From positions 1 through 55,141 of the forward strand of contig CALXLX010000049.1 in assembly GCA_944389315.1 (NCBI GenBank): a DNA stretch of 55,141 bases, given 5' to 3'. The notes under the pieces were generated by a model. The model did no database searches. It was not told the DNA's origin and worked only from the letters and a program-made list of their open reading frames with translations. The position numbers and the translations under genes are program-made. Of the stretch, positions 17,812-26,800 are shown in pieces; the stretch's first letter is position 1, and each line of letters starts with the position of its first letter. Source of the DNA: an uncultured Opitutales bacterium. GTDB lineage: Bacteria; Verrucomicrobiota; Verrucomicrobiia; Opitutales; Intestinicryptomonadaceae.

Positions 17812-18002
17812 TCGACCGGACAAATCCGAAAGGCGGATGTGTTTATTGATGCGCATCATACGGATAAGCATATCCACGGGTTCGGTCGGGCTCTTCGGCG
17901 CAATATCGGTACCGGGCGCAAGGGGAGCATTTTGCGCGCGAGCTTTACCGCCTTCGGCGCGCGCAGGGAACAGGTGTTCCCGCGCCAGAATATCCGGTCC
18001 GA
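17812..18002 (+). ncRNA. Candidate structured RNA leader (multibranched)
   Basis: TCGACCGGA (17812-17820) can pair with TCCGGTCCGA (17993-18002), nine base pairs with one bulged C, closing a region of about 190 nt. Inside are several local hairpins: ATCCG/CGGAT (17824-17838), TGAT/ATCA (17847-17858), GGATA/TATCC (17862-17875), an 8-bp TGCGCGCG/CGCGCGCA (17933-17965) and GGGAAC/GTTCCC (17966-17981). The start codon of the next gene is 18 nt after the closing stem and there is no U run, so it looks like a cis-acting 5' leader rather than a free sRNA. I did not recognise a known riboswitch, 6S, SRP, RNase P or tmRNA core. Pairing was judged by eye. Confidence 0.45.
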
Positions 18003-18020
18003 CTAAACCATAAATAAATC

Positions 18021-18818
18021 ATGGAAAACAACAACAATGAAAGCCCCGCTCCCGCACCGGAGACGGCGGCTACGGTCGAGCCCGTCGAAGAACGCGTCTC
18101 GACACCCGCTCCCGCGGCGGTAAGCGCGGTTCGTAAAAACGGCAGAAACAAGAGGGCTTCAAGCTCAAAAGCGGCGGTTTCGCAGGTGGCGGAGACTCCG
18201 TCTTGCGGGCTTGTCGAGAACATAACCGAAGCCAGCGAGAAACTCAGCGGAAAACACATATCAGGCTACGCCCCGCGCGACAGCGAGCGCAGAGCTTACG
18301 ACAAGGCCGAGGAAGCGTCCAAGGAGGCTGATTCCGCCGACAATACGCCCGACGTCGAAGTCCGCGAGGATGAGGCGTCCAAGGAGGAGAAAGTCCACGA
18401 GGGTCCCTCTTTTGAGACGGCTTTTGTCAAGAACGAGGCCGTTGAGGTTTCCCTGTCCAAGGAGAACGCGCCGAAATCCCGCCCGAGGGGCACGGACGCC
18501 TTCAAGAAGGCGGAGATTCCCTACGGAGAGCTCAAGGGCGACGAGAGCGTGATGCCTCCCTGCAGTTTTATCGAAAAGGTAAAGAAGTTCCTCTCGGGGC
18601 TTTTCGGCGGAAAGGGCAAAAAGTCCAAGAACAACCGCGGATACAAGAACGGCAAGGACCGCAAGAACTTCCACGGAAAGGGCCAGCGCAACTTCAAGAA
18701 CGGCGGCAAGGGCGGTTTCGACAAGAAGCGCAGGGACAACCGCAGGGGTCCAAAGAATTTCAACAACCGCAGACCCAACGGCGGCGGAAAACGCAAGCCG
18801 GAGCAGAATGCGGAATAG
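18021..18818 (+). CDS. Low-complexity protein with acidic N-terminal half and Lys/Arg/Gly/Asn-rich C-terminal tail
   Basis: 265 residues with no recognised domain. Residues 1-60 are Pro/Ala/Glu-rich; 60-150 are strongly acidic (repeated EEASKEADS- and DEASKEEK-like segments); 175-195 hold a short amphipathic helix (SFIEKVKKFLSGLFGG). From about 195 to the end the chain is Lys/Asn/Gly/Arg-rich with RGYKNG, RNFKNGGKGG, DNRRGPKNF and similar units, like the RNA-binding tails of helicases and hnRNP-like proteins. It is probably disordered and nucleic-acid binding; this is inference from composition. It is preceded by the candidate structured leader and followed by a terminator. Codon use fits the neighbours. 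Confidence 0.7.
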   Translation: MENNNNESPAPAPETAATVEPVEERVSTPAPAAVSAVRKNGRNKRASSSKAAVSQVAETPSCGLVENITEASEKLSGKHISGYAPRDSERRAYDKAEEASKEADSADNTPDVEVREDEASKEEKVHEGPSFETAFVKNEAVEVSLSKENAPKSRPRGTDAFKKAEIPYGELKGDESVMPPCSFIEKVKKFLSGLFGGKGKKSKNNRGYKNGKDRKNFHGKGQRNFKNGGKGGFDKKRRDNRRGPKNFNNRRPNGGGKRKPEQNAE

Positions 18819-18857
18819 GAAATTTTAAAAACGGCGGCGCAACGCCGCACGCCACAT

Positions 18858-18889
18858 ACGGCGGGGCAACAATGCTCCGCCGTTTTTTT
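18858..18889 (+). terminator. Rho-independent terminator after the cationic protein gene
   Basis: ACGGCGG (18858-18864) pairs with CCGCCGT (18877-18883), followed by a run of seven T. Confidence 0.88.
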
Positions 18890-19060
18890 GCGCCATTTCA
18901 GGGAGTATTTTTGCGCAGGCGCCTATTTTTCAAAAAAACGTTCGACCTGCGCGCCCTTTCGTGCAAGAAGTTTCCACGCAGGCGCATAATGGTTTTTTAC
19001 GGCCTATTGTGTGGTTGCGTGTTTTCAACAGGCGGGAATATTTAAAATTTTTTTGTTACA

Positions 19061-20332
19061 ATGGAATCTTTGAGGATAAGCGGCGGAGTAAGGCTAAAGG
19101 GAGAGGTAAAGGTTTCGGGAGCCAAGAATGCGGCGCTGCCCATATTTGCGGCCACGCTTCTTACGGACGAACCCTGCGAGATAAGGAACGTCCCCAATTT
19201 AAGCGACATAAATTTCATGGCAGACATCTTGCGCAATCTCGGCGCGGAGGTCGAAAAAACCGGGCACAACACCTGGAAGATATGCGCAAGGAAAATATCT
19301 CCCATGGCGCCCTACGATTTGGTCCGAAAGATGAGGGCTAGCATATGCCTGCTCGGGCCCCTCGCAGGAAGGCTGCGCAAGGCGCAGGTGTCCATGCCGG
19401 GAGGCTGCGTCATAGGGGCCAGGCCCGTGGATTTGCACATAAAGGGGCTGCGCGCCCTCGGCTGCAAAGTGGAGGTTAAGGGCGGATATATATGCGTGGA
19501 CGCAAGGAAGATGAAAGGCGCGCAAATATATCTTGGAGGCCGCTTTGGAAGTACCGTTACGGGAACGGCAAACATACTCATGGCGGCTGTTGCCGCCCCG
19601 GGAAAGACCGTTATAGAAAACGCCGCCTGCGAGCCCGAGATAGCCGACTTATGCAAGATGCTCTCCGCCATGGGCGCGCAGATAAGCGGGGTTGGAACGC
19701 CCACTCTCAGCGTCATTGGCGTGGAGAAGCTGCACGGGGCAACCCACAAGATACTGCCGGACAGAATAGAGGCCGGAACATGGATTATCGCCGCGCTCGC
19801 CACAAGGGGCAAAGTGCTCGTAAAGGGCGCGCGCAAGCGCGACTTAGGCGCGCTACTCGACGTGCTAAACCGCGCCAACTGCCCTGTGGAGGTCCGCGGG
19901 GCCAACGAGATTTTTGTAAACGCGGAAAATTTCGAGCTTAAGCCCGTGGAAGCCATAACCATGCCCCACCCCGGCTTTCCGACGGATTTGCAGGCGCAGC
20001 TTTGCGCGCTTCTGACCCAGGCAAAAGGAATATCCATCGTAACCGAGCGCATATATCCTGAAAGGTTCATGCACGTCTCCGAGCTTATGAGAATGGGGGC
20101 AAACATCGCAAGGGAGGGCGCAAGCGCGATAATCAGCGGCAAAAGCGCCCTGTCGGGAGCCCCAGTCATGGCTTCAGACTTGAGGGCCAGCGCCGCGCTT
20201 GTCATAGCGGCCCTGTGCGCGAAGGGGGAGACCCTCATAGGCCGCATATACCATCTCGACAGGGGCTACGACGCCATGGACGCAAAACTTTCAGCGCTCG
20301 GGGCAAAGGTTTACAGGGAAAAATCTGAATGA
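19061..20332 (+). CDS. murA: UDP-N-acetylglucosamine 1-carboxyvinyltransferase
   Basis: This enzyme catalyses the first committed step of peptidoglycan synthesis: transfer of enolpyruvate from PEP to UDP-GlcNAc in the cytosol. At 423 residues it is the normal length. It has SGAKNAALPI with Lys22, SMPGGCVIGARPVDLHI with the PEP-binding Cys116 (so fosfomycin-sensitive type by this residue), DRIEAGTW, PGFPTDLQAQ and the C-terminal YHLDRGYD arginine. The leader ends in a long T/A run without a Shine-Dalgarno. It appears monocistronic, about 170 bp after a terminator. Confidence 0.97.
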   Translation: MESLRISGGVRLKGEVKVSGAKNAALPIFAATLLTDEPCEIRNVPNLSDINFMADILRNLGAEVEKTGHNTWKICARKISPMAPYDLVRKMRASICLLGPLAGRLRKAQVSMPGGCVIGARPVDLHIKGLRALGCKVEVKGGYICVDARKMKGAQIYLGGRFGSTVTGTANILMAAVAAPGKTVIENAACEPEIADLCKMLSAMGAQISGVGTPTLSVIGVEKLHGATHKILPDRIEAGTWIIAALATRGKVLVKGARKRDLGALLDVLNRANCPVEVRGANEIFVNAENFELKPVEAITMPHPGFPTDLQAQLCALLTQAKGISIVTERIYPERFMHVSELMRMGANIAREGASAIISGKSALSGAPVMASDLRASAALVIAALCAKGETLIGRIYHLDRGYDAMDAKLSALGAKVYREKSE

Positions 20333-20461
20333 CGCCTTTCTCCTCGCAGGCCTTATCCAGCGCTATGAAAGCGCGCAGGCAATAATAGAGGCGGCGCAGG
20401 CAAACATGCGGACATCTTAAGGCGTCTTCCCAACTTTAGAGGGCAAACGCAAGAAAAAGCG

Positions 20462-21307
20462 TCAGTCCAGCGGATAAGCCTTTGCGATGGCCCTGATCTC
20501 TGCGTCGGAAAGCGCCCTGTCGTAAACGGCAAGCCCGCCTATTTTGCCCTTGAAGAAATTGCCCATGCCTTTCTTCAGGAGCACGGCGCCCATTGTAAAA
20601 TCGGAGCCGTTGTCGCCTATCCCGTCGGGGAAGTAGTACGGATTTTTAGACTGGATTAAGCCGTCGGGATACCCGGGAAAACCCTTCGTATGGCTTATGA
20701 GCTCTTTTGGCCTTTCGATAAATTCCCCGTTTAAATACGAGCGTATATATTTGCCGTCGTAAGTGAAGGCCGCGCATACCCATTTGCCTTTGGGAACCTT
20801 TTGTCCGCTGGCGCTGTAGTCTATCGAAAACGGAAATGGCTTTGTAGGGCCCCCATTTTTTGATATGTGGCCGCATACCTGGTCTGCCCCGTTGTAGTAG
20901 GGCAAGGACACGAACAACCCGTACTGGCGTTTCCCGCCGCCTTCAAACTCGTTCCACATTCCCCCCACAAAACTTACACCGTCTCCCGTCCAGTTGAGCC
21001 ACGCAATGACCGTGACGGCGTTCGTCTTGACATTGAGGGATTTCGTATCGGCATAGGGAAGCGAGAGGTAGCTTCTGCCGTCGAACTCGGCGCTGCGCCC
21101 GGATACGGGCCCGGAATCGGATATTTTCATATTCCCGAAAGGCCGCATTTCAAACCCCCCGAACTTCGATTTGAAACCTTCTGAGAAGTCCCAAAACGCC
21201 GCAAGGCCGTCCGTAGCCTCAACGATATCGCGGTTTTCCTCGCGCAAAGCGCACGCGCAGATTGCAAAGGAAGCCAAGGCGATAAACGGCAAGAAGAAAT
21301 ATTTCAT
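20462..21307 (-). CDS. LamG/concanavalin-fold lipoprotein
   Basis: 281 residues from the ATG at 21307; an upstream start at 21334 is less likely. The signal is short with a Cys-rich end (FAICACALREE), suggesting a lipoprotein or exported protein. The body matches a LamG-like jelly roll: GLAAFWDFSEG at the start, GRSAEFDGRSYLSLPY, NAVTVIAWLNW, PKGKWVCAAFTYDGKYIRSYLNG, and the typical ending GKIGGLAVYDRALSDAEIRAIA. Such domains bind or act on glycans. No catalytic domain is attached. It lies alone on the minus strand between murA and the secretin-like gene; about 130 bp after murA hold nothing notable. Confidence 0.85.
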   Translation of the reverse strand: MKYFFLPFIALASFAICACALREENRDIVEATDGLAAFWDFSEGFKSKFGGFEMRPFGNMKISDSGPVSGRSAEFDGRSYLSLPYADTKSLNVKTNAVTVIAWLNWTGDGVSFVGGMWNEFEGGGKRQYGLFVSLPYYNGADQVCGHISKNGGPTKPFPFSIDYSASGQKVPKGKWVCAAFTYDGKYIRSYLNGEFIERPKELISHTKGFPGYPDGLIQSKNPYYFPDGIGDNGSDFTMGAVLLKKGMGNFFKGKIGGLAVYDRALSDAEIRAIAKAYPLD

Positions 21308-21491
21308 AGCCTTTACAATAAGGCAAACTGACAAAAAATAAAGTATTTTTTATCCTGCAAAGGGCATAGAATCTCTTTTTTCAAAGCAGGCGCCATGACC
21401 GCCGCAAACGGCTATTATTGTTCCTTTGCCCGCAATGGCGGCATATAAATTTTCATTGAAGAACTTCCCCTGTTTTTACAAAATTAAACGC

Positions 21492-22205
21492 ATGAAAACT
21501 TCACTTGCACTCTTTGCGGCGATTATTTTGGCGCAGCTATTATGCGCTTCGTACACTGTCAAGGTTGACGAGATAATAAGCGGATACCCGGCCTGCAAAA
21601 AGACAACCTCGTCGGGCGGGGAGAGCCAGGCTTCATACAAAGACTCCATAAAAATAAATTCAGCCGACGGTTCTGAAAGCGTGTATCTTACTCCCCTTTC
21701 CGACATAAAGGGCCTTCAGGTAAAAGACTTGATGAACGCGAATCTCGACACCCCAAATGGAGGGGCCGAATTCTCCTTTCTTCAAGAACCCGTTGTGGAC
21801 GAATCTATCGATAGAAATTCCGACGAATACAAACTCTATGTAGCGGCAATAGAAAGAAACAAGCACAAGGTCGGGGATTCGTACCGCATAGACCTTGAGG
21901 ACGCAGGAAAGGGCGCTGTAAATATAGACTTTGTCCAGACCCGCAAGTTCTATGCCTTCACGAAGATTTCAAACCTGTTTTCCCCGGACGAGATAAACGC
22001 TGAATACCGCGAAGGCAATGTATTGTCCTTCAAAGCGAAAATCGACATTAACAAGTACTATATGGTATCCGTGGAAAAGACGTCCAAGGTCTACGAGTAC
22101 GACCCCTTTTGGGGGAAGCTTCCTCTTATCGGCGGATTGTTCCAAACGGAACAGGAAACTAAGCAAATGAAAAACCTATTTATAATACGGGTATCCGAAA
22201 AATAA
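21492..22205 (+). CDS. Small secreted protein resembling the C-terminal beta-domain of a secretin
   Basis: 237 residues from the ATG at 21492 (a longer open frame upstream would bury the signal peptide MKTSLALFAAIILAQLLCA). The C-terminus is striking: LPLIGGLF followed by a charged stretch and NLFIIRV matches the ending of GspD/PilQ/PulD secretins (consensus IPlLGxLF...T-L-I-I). Upstream pieces also fit: VGDSYRIDLEDAGKGAVNID, then FKAKIDINKYYMVSVEKTSK, echo the secretin strand pair before that motif. The N-domains and the rest of the pore region are missing; true secretins exceed 400 residues. It may be a degenerate secretin, an accessory of one, or a new exported beta-protein. It stands alone before a strong terminator. 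Confidence 0.65.
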   Translation: MKTSLALFAAIILAQLLCASYTVKVDEIISGYPACKKTTSSGGESQASYKDSIKINSADGSESVYLTPLSDIKGLQVKDLMNANLDTPNGGAEFSFLQEPVVDESIDRNSDEYKLYVAAIERNKHKVGDSYRIDLEDAGKGAVNIDFVQTRKFYAFTKISNLFSPDEINAEYREGNVLSFKAKIDINKYYMVSVEKTSKVYEYDPFWGKLPLIGGLFQTEQETKQMKNLFIIRVSEK

Positions 22206-22247
22206 TAAAAGCCCGCCGATAGGAGTCTTGTATTTCCAAGAAGTTAT

Positions 22248-22280
22248 AAAAAAAGCGCCGCATTATGCGGCGCTTTTTTT
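22248..22280. terminator. Bidirectional terminator between the secretin-like gene and the MFS gene
   Basis: A 14-bp perfect inverted repeat (22248-22261 with 22267-22280, loop ATTAT) carries A runs on one side and T runs on the other, so it can end transcription in both directions. Confidence 0.92.
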
Positions 22281-22330
22281 ATAAATAGCGCGGCATTTTC
22301 CGCAGCCGGCTGTCTCCCCATTTCCGCGGC

Positions 22331-22360
22331 AAAAAATATGCGCCCGAAAAGAGCGGGCGC
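22331..22360 (-). terminator. Rho-independent terminator of the MFS gene
   Basis: GCGCCCG (22340-22346) pairs with CGGGCGC (22354-22360). On the minus strand the stem is followed by TATTTTTT. It lies about 70 bp after the MFS stop. Confidence 0.75.
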
Positions 22361-22432
22361 ACGCCGCTTTTGCAAGCCATATCGCAGACAGGATTTCCAA
22401 CAACCATAAAGCCGATAAAGCGGGAGGAAGGC

Positions 22433-23803
22433 TCAATGGTTTTTCATCTTGTCGGCGTCCTGCAGGGCGCTTGCAATCTCGGGCAGAACGCCTTGCGGAG
22501 TGCGAGCGCGCCTTGCGTTTTTGCGTATGCTCGGTCTCAAAAATTCAAATATGGCAGCGGCGAGCATGCATACGATTCCGCTTACGAGGGAAACCGTGTC
22601 CAGCCCAACCCTGTTGGCAAGCCACCCCTGCACGAGGCTGCCTATGGGGGGGATGCCGAAAAAGCACATGGTAAAAATGCCCATTATCCTGCCGCGGATG
22701 GAGTCGTCGGCAAGAGTCTGCAAAACAGTGTTTGAAGACGCCGCAACGGCTATCATTCCAAATCCGAAAGGCACGCACAAAAAGCATGCAATTTCCGGAT
22801 CCTTGACTTGGGAGAGTATCGCAAGCGAAAGCCCCATGAGCGCGCACGACGCGGTTATAACCTTGCCCAAGCCCTTCGCGCTTTTGCGCGCCGCCAGGAA
22901 AAGAGCCGCCGCGAGCGCGCCGAGCCCAACACAGCTGACAAGGTTTCCCAGAAGTTCGCTGTCCCCGCCCAAGACTCCCTTTGCGAAAGCTGGCATGAGC
23001 ATGGGAAACGGAACCGCGGAAAAGCTTGCCACCGCCAGGAGGGATATCGTTGAGCGCATGGGCAAAGACTTTGCCATGTATGCCCACCCGCCGAAAAGCG
23101 ACTTAAATATGCTCTCCTTAAGGGGCGGGATTTCCAGGCGCCTCGGCTTTATAAGCACAAGGGCAAAGATTGTGGCCACAAAGCTCAGACCATTTATAAA
23201 GAAGCACCACGACGCGCCTATCTGCGCGATGAGCACCCCGCCTATTGCGGGCCCTATGAAGCGCGAACCGTTTATTATCGTGGAGTTCAATGCTATGGCG
23301 TTGGAGAGGTCCTCCTTTGGCACGAGCTGCGCGTAAAACGACTGCCTTGTCGGGGCTTCAAAACACACAATCAGGCCGAAGGAAAAGCTTAGCACCAAAA
23401 GCAAAGGGATATTCGCCAGCCCCGTAAAGCCCAAGAATGCCAGAATGAAAGCCTGGATCATAAACAGGCTCTGCGTTGTCAGCAAAATTTTCTTGCGGCT
23501 GAATTTGTCCGAGAGCAAGCCCGTAAACGATGTTAGAAACAAAGTTGGAATCTGCGCCAGGAATACCGATATAGACAGCGTAAGCACGGAGCCGGACAAA
23601 TCGAATATCAGCCACCCCATGGCTATCTGCTGTATCCACGAACCGATAAGGCTGACGCACTGCCCCGCGTAATAAAGAGCAAAATTCCGGTGCCGCAAAG
23701 AATGGAATATTCCTGTTATCGCCGAAAAGTTGTCCGGGAGAATCTCGCGCAGGCCGCGCCTGCCCCATTTGTAGGGCTCGTTGAGATATTTCTTAGCTCT
23801 CAT
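22433..23803 (-). CDS. MFS transporter, DHA3 / EntS-like exporter
   Basis: 456 residues with about 11-12 transmembrane segments in the inner membrane. The loop after TM2 has the MFS motif A as GLLSDKFSRKKIL. The segment APTRQSFYAQLVPKEDL followed by NAIALNSTIINGSRFIGPAIGG is typical of the MFS_3 / enterobactin-exporter-like group. The C-terminal tail is basic and soluble. It probably exports a small molecule by proton antiport; the substrate is unknown. The start codon directly follows a terminator-like hairpin, so its expression may depend on read-through or on an internal promoter. Confidence 0.88.
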   Translation of the reverse strand: MRAKKYLNEPYKWGRRGLREILPDNFSAITGIFHSLRHRNFALYYAGQCVSLIGSWIQQIAMGWLIFDLSGSVLTLSISVFLAQIPTLFLTSFTGLLSDKFSRKKILLTTQSLFMIQAFILAFLGFTGLANIPLLLVLSFSFGLIVCFEAPTRQSFYAQLVPKEDLSNAIALNSTIINGSRFIGPAIGGVLIAQIGASWCFFINGLSFVATIFALVLIKPRRLEIPPLKESIFKSLFGGWAYMAKSLPMRSTISLLAVASFSAVPFPMLMPAFAKGVLGGDSELLGNLVSCVGLGALAAALFLAARKSAKGLGKVITASCALMGLSLAILSQVKDPEIACFLCVPFGFGMIAVAASSNTVLQTLADDSIRGRIMGIFTMCFFGIPPIGSLVQGWLANRVGLDTVSLVSGIVCMLAAAIFEFLRPSIRKNARRARTPQGVLPEIASALQDADKMKNH

Positions 23804-23806
23804 GAT

Positions 23807-23845
23807 AAAAAATCCGCCGAAGAGGAAAGCCTTTTCTGGCGGATT
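23807..23845 (-). terminator. Terminator-like hairpin abutting the MFS start codon
   Basis: AATCCGCC (23811-23818) pairs with GGCGGATT (23838-23845), 19-nt loop. On the minus strand the stem is followed by a T run that ends 3 nt before the MFS ATG (23803). It lies downstream of the 1,888-residue gene and probably terminates it, while also occupying the place of the MFS ribosome-binding site. Confidence 0.6.
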
Positions 23846-23878
23846 GCCAAGCTTTTTTTGCCCGCGGAATCTGTAACT

Positions 23879-26800
23879 TTACGGAATCTTGGACACTTCC
23901 AATTTGTAGAAACGCATCCCCGACGGGGGGGGTGACTGCGTTGTTTTGGGGGAGAAGTCGTCCCTAAAACTCGCGGTGCAGTCCCTGTCTACATATATGG
24001 GCGCATCATCGGAAAAGGGAGACCAGCTTTTCATGTCGTCGGACCAAAGTATCCTGTAGAGCCTGCCAACCTTCGCGTCGAAACTTATCACGTTGCCGGT
24101 CCCAAGAGAGTTGGGAGGCGTCGACGCCACGGAAACCCGCAAGGTGGACGAACTGTCGTTGGGATCCGTACCGAGCAGATACTCCTGCTCGCCCGTATAG
24201 CCGTCGGAGTCGGTGTCCCCGTAATAGCCCTCGGCGTAATCCTCCGGATTGGAGTAGTTTGCCTTAAGCCATGCGGCGTCTATTGTCGAGTTTCTCCCGA
24301 AGACCATATCCTCTCCGCCAGGAGTTTCCACTATTATGCAAAACTCGGCGTCCTCGTCGTAATCGAGGCCGTAGAAGCTCATCTCGTAGGGATAAGAGTC
24401 GCACACTATGCTGGCTGCTCCCGCGCCGGAATTGACTATCATGGTGGCCTTCTGCCCCGACACTCCGTACCCTGTGAAGAACGCATATATCGAATCTTTC
24501 CCGAAAGGCCCGCGGACCCTGAAGGTGTGCAGGTCTCCCAGAGAGTTCCCCACATTTTCAACCTTTCCCCGCACGAACTGCCCCTCCTCAAATGCAGGAA
24601 TCTCGGTTGTATTTTCAAATTCCGCAGGTATTCTGACCGCGCGCAACCCCAGAGCAGGCAGCGAGCTTATCGTAATAAGACTGCCCGCCGAAGCCGAGGA
24701 AACCAGAGCGCCGGAGGCGTCGTATATCCCCGACGGCGACTCCGCGGAAACTCCCTCCATGCTGGGGCGGGAGAAGTCTATCGAAAGGGAGACGTCCTCC
24801 AAATCGGTTCCGCCGTCGTTTAAAACAATTATCCACATTGCGTCCTTCGCACGGGCAAGCATGGTGCTGACCTTTACCGAACTGGGCCTGACGGCGTATT
24901 TGTCGAGTATCAGGCGGCAGCCGTCGTCCGCAAAAACCTTGCCGCGCCTGCCGCCGAATATGCGGTTTGTAAACCACACGTATCCGCTCTGGCGCAGATA
25001 AGGAAACTTTATGGCATTTGCGGAGCGCTGCTCTATCTGCGCCATCAGATAGTCGAAAGTCTGCGCGAATACCACCGGAGCGTGGTGGTAGTAGAAGCTG
25101 CCGACGTCGGGCCCCTGATAGGAGTAGTTCTCAAACTGCTGGATGTCGGAAAAATCCCTGACATAGTAGCCCATGTAACAGCCGTAGCGGCCTATGATGG
25201 AGTGCCTCGAAAACTTCATGAGCACATCGCGCCCCGTATGCTGGTAGACCTTGAGAAGTTCGGGCGCCCAGGACGGATTGCATATATTGCCGCCCCCCGG
25301 GTAGGTGCTGTGCTGCTCTATTCCCAAACCTATGCGCGAGACCTTCGCCGCAGGAACGGTCTTCTCGGGTATGTAATATACGTTCGAGTACGCCGACAAA
25401 TTTGAAGTTCCCAAGTGCGCGGAAAGAAGCTGCCTGTTCTCCTCATAGCCGAGCCTGAAAGTCTCAAAGCCCTTCCACCATATATGCCCCACGCCGTTTA
25501 ACAGCGAATTTTTGTGTATTACAACATTGCCGTCGGGCGGAGTCGGGTATGACCACAGGCATGCGGCCGTGTAGAAGGCTCCCTTCTCGGCGGCCTCCAG
25601 ATAGCGGGAATCCCCGCATATCTCGTACAAGTCCGGCAGCCACCACCACTGCGGATACAAGGACACGTTCACAAACAAAGACATGTCCGGCTCGTCCGTA
25701 GTGGAGGTGTAGGCCGACGCCATCCACGAATCGCAATTAGCCTTGATACTCGAAAGCAGGCTGTCCGACGGATATGCCAAATACATCGCAAGCTCGTGCG
25801 CCCAATACGGAGTGTTGCCCCCGGAATTTCTCACGGTGCCGTTGCTGTTGTAATAGAACTCCGAGAGCCAATCGTTTTTCCCTCCCAAAAGAATATTTGC
25901 CGAGGCGAAATAATCCCCGCCCCAATATGCCCCGCCTATGCTCAGGGGATATGATATTCCGAAATTGTCCTTGCCCTCGTTTCCCTCCCTGGAATACGCA
26001 TAATGCGCTCCGGGCCGAGACAGGGTAAACTCGAAGGTGGGCAGCGCGCGCGTGACGTAATACTCCTCGTCGTCCAAGAGCATGGCCACGGAAATCTGCC
26101 CGAGAGGCGACGAATGCGACGAGACATTCAGGCCCTCTATGTTGTAATGGCCCTTGTTCTTCGCGTCCCAGCCGCTGGCGTCGCCCTTAAGGTATATGGC
26201 AATATTGTACGCAGCGTCGGAGAGGGACACTTCCCAGGGCTCGCGCAAATCCGAAACGGCGAATATGTTTGTGTCCGCAAACTCCACACCGTCGCGCCAG
26301 TCCCCCGCCAGGCTGACAAGATACCACGACGCCTCTATGCTTGCCCCGGCCTCCTTCCATGAGTCTCGCCCCGCCATCAGGGGGGAAAACACCGAACTTT
26401 GCGCCCTGTCCCCGTCGGGGCATACGTTGGCAAATCCGTAAATGGAATTCGTACTGTCCGACCACTCGAAAGGCAGCCGCGCAGGATCGGCCACTATGCC
26501 GTTTACGACGGAAACTCCGCCCGCGTCGGACTCGAACAAAACCATAGGCTGCGACATGAAATGCTGGGAAACCTGCTTCGCCCCGTCCGAAAGGCGCCTC
26601 ATCTGGAACATGCTCGGCATCTGAATGGCATTGAAGCCTCCCTGCCTGTCGTAGCGGTTGAATGCGGAAAAACCTATGGTGTAATACCCGGCCTTGTCCG
26701 CGGAGGAAACCACGCTCATCTTGGCCATGGGCAAAGACTCGTCGAGAGTTATGGTAGCGCGGGTGCCGTCGGAATAGTCTACCTGCAGAACCCTGTCCGA

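Noticed and set aside
17933..17965. GC-rich hairpin as a terminator of the kinase operon
   Set aside because: No following U run; it fits better as one arm of the larger structured leader.
17603..18013. 136-codon open frame between the kinase and the cationic protein
   Set aside because: No start context or conserved sequence; it overlaps the strongly structured region, which explains the bases better as RNA.
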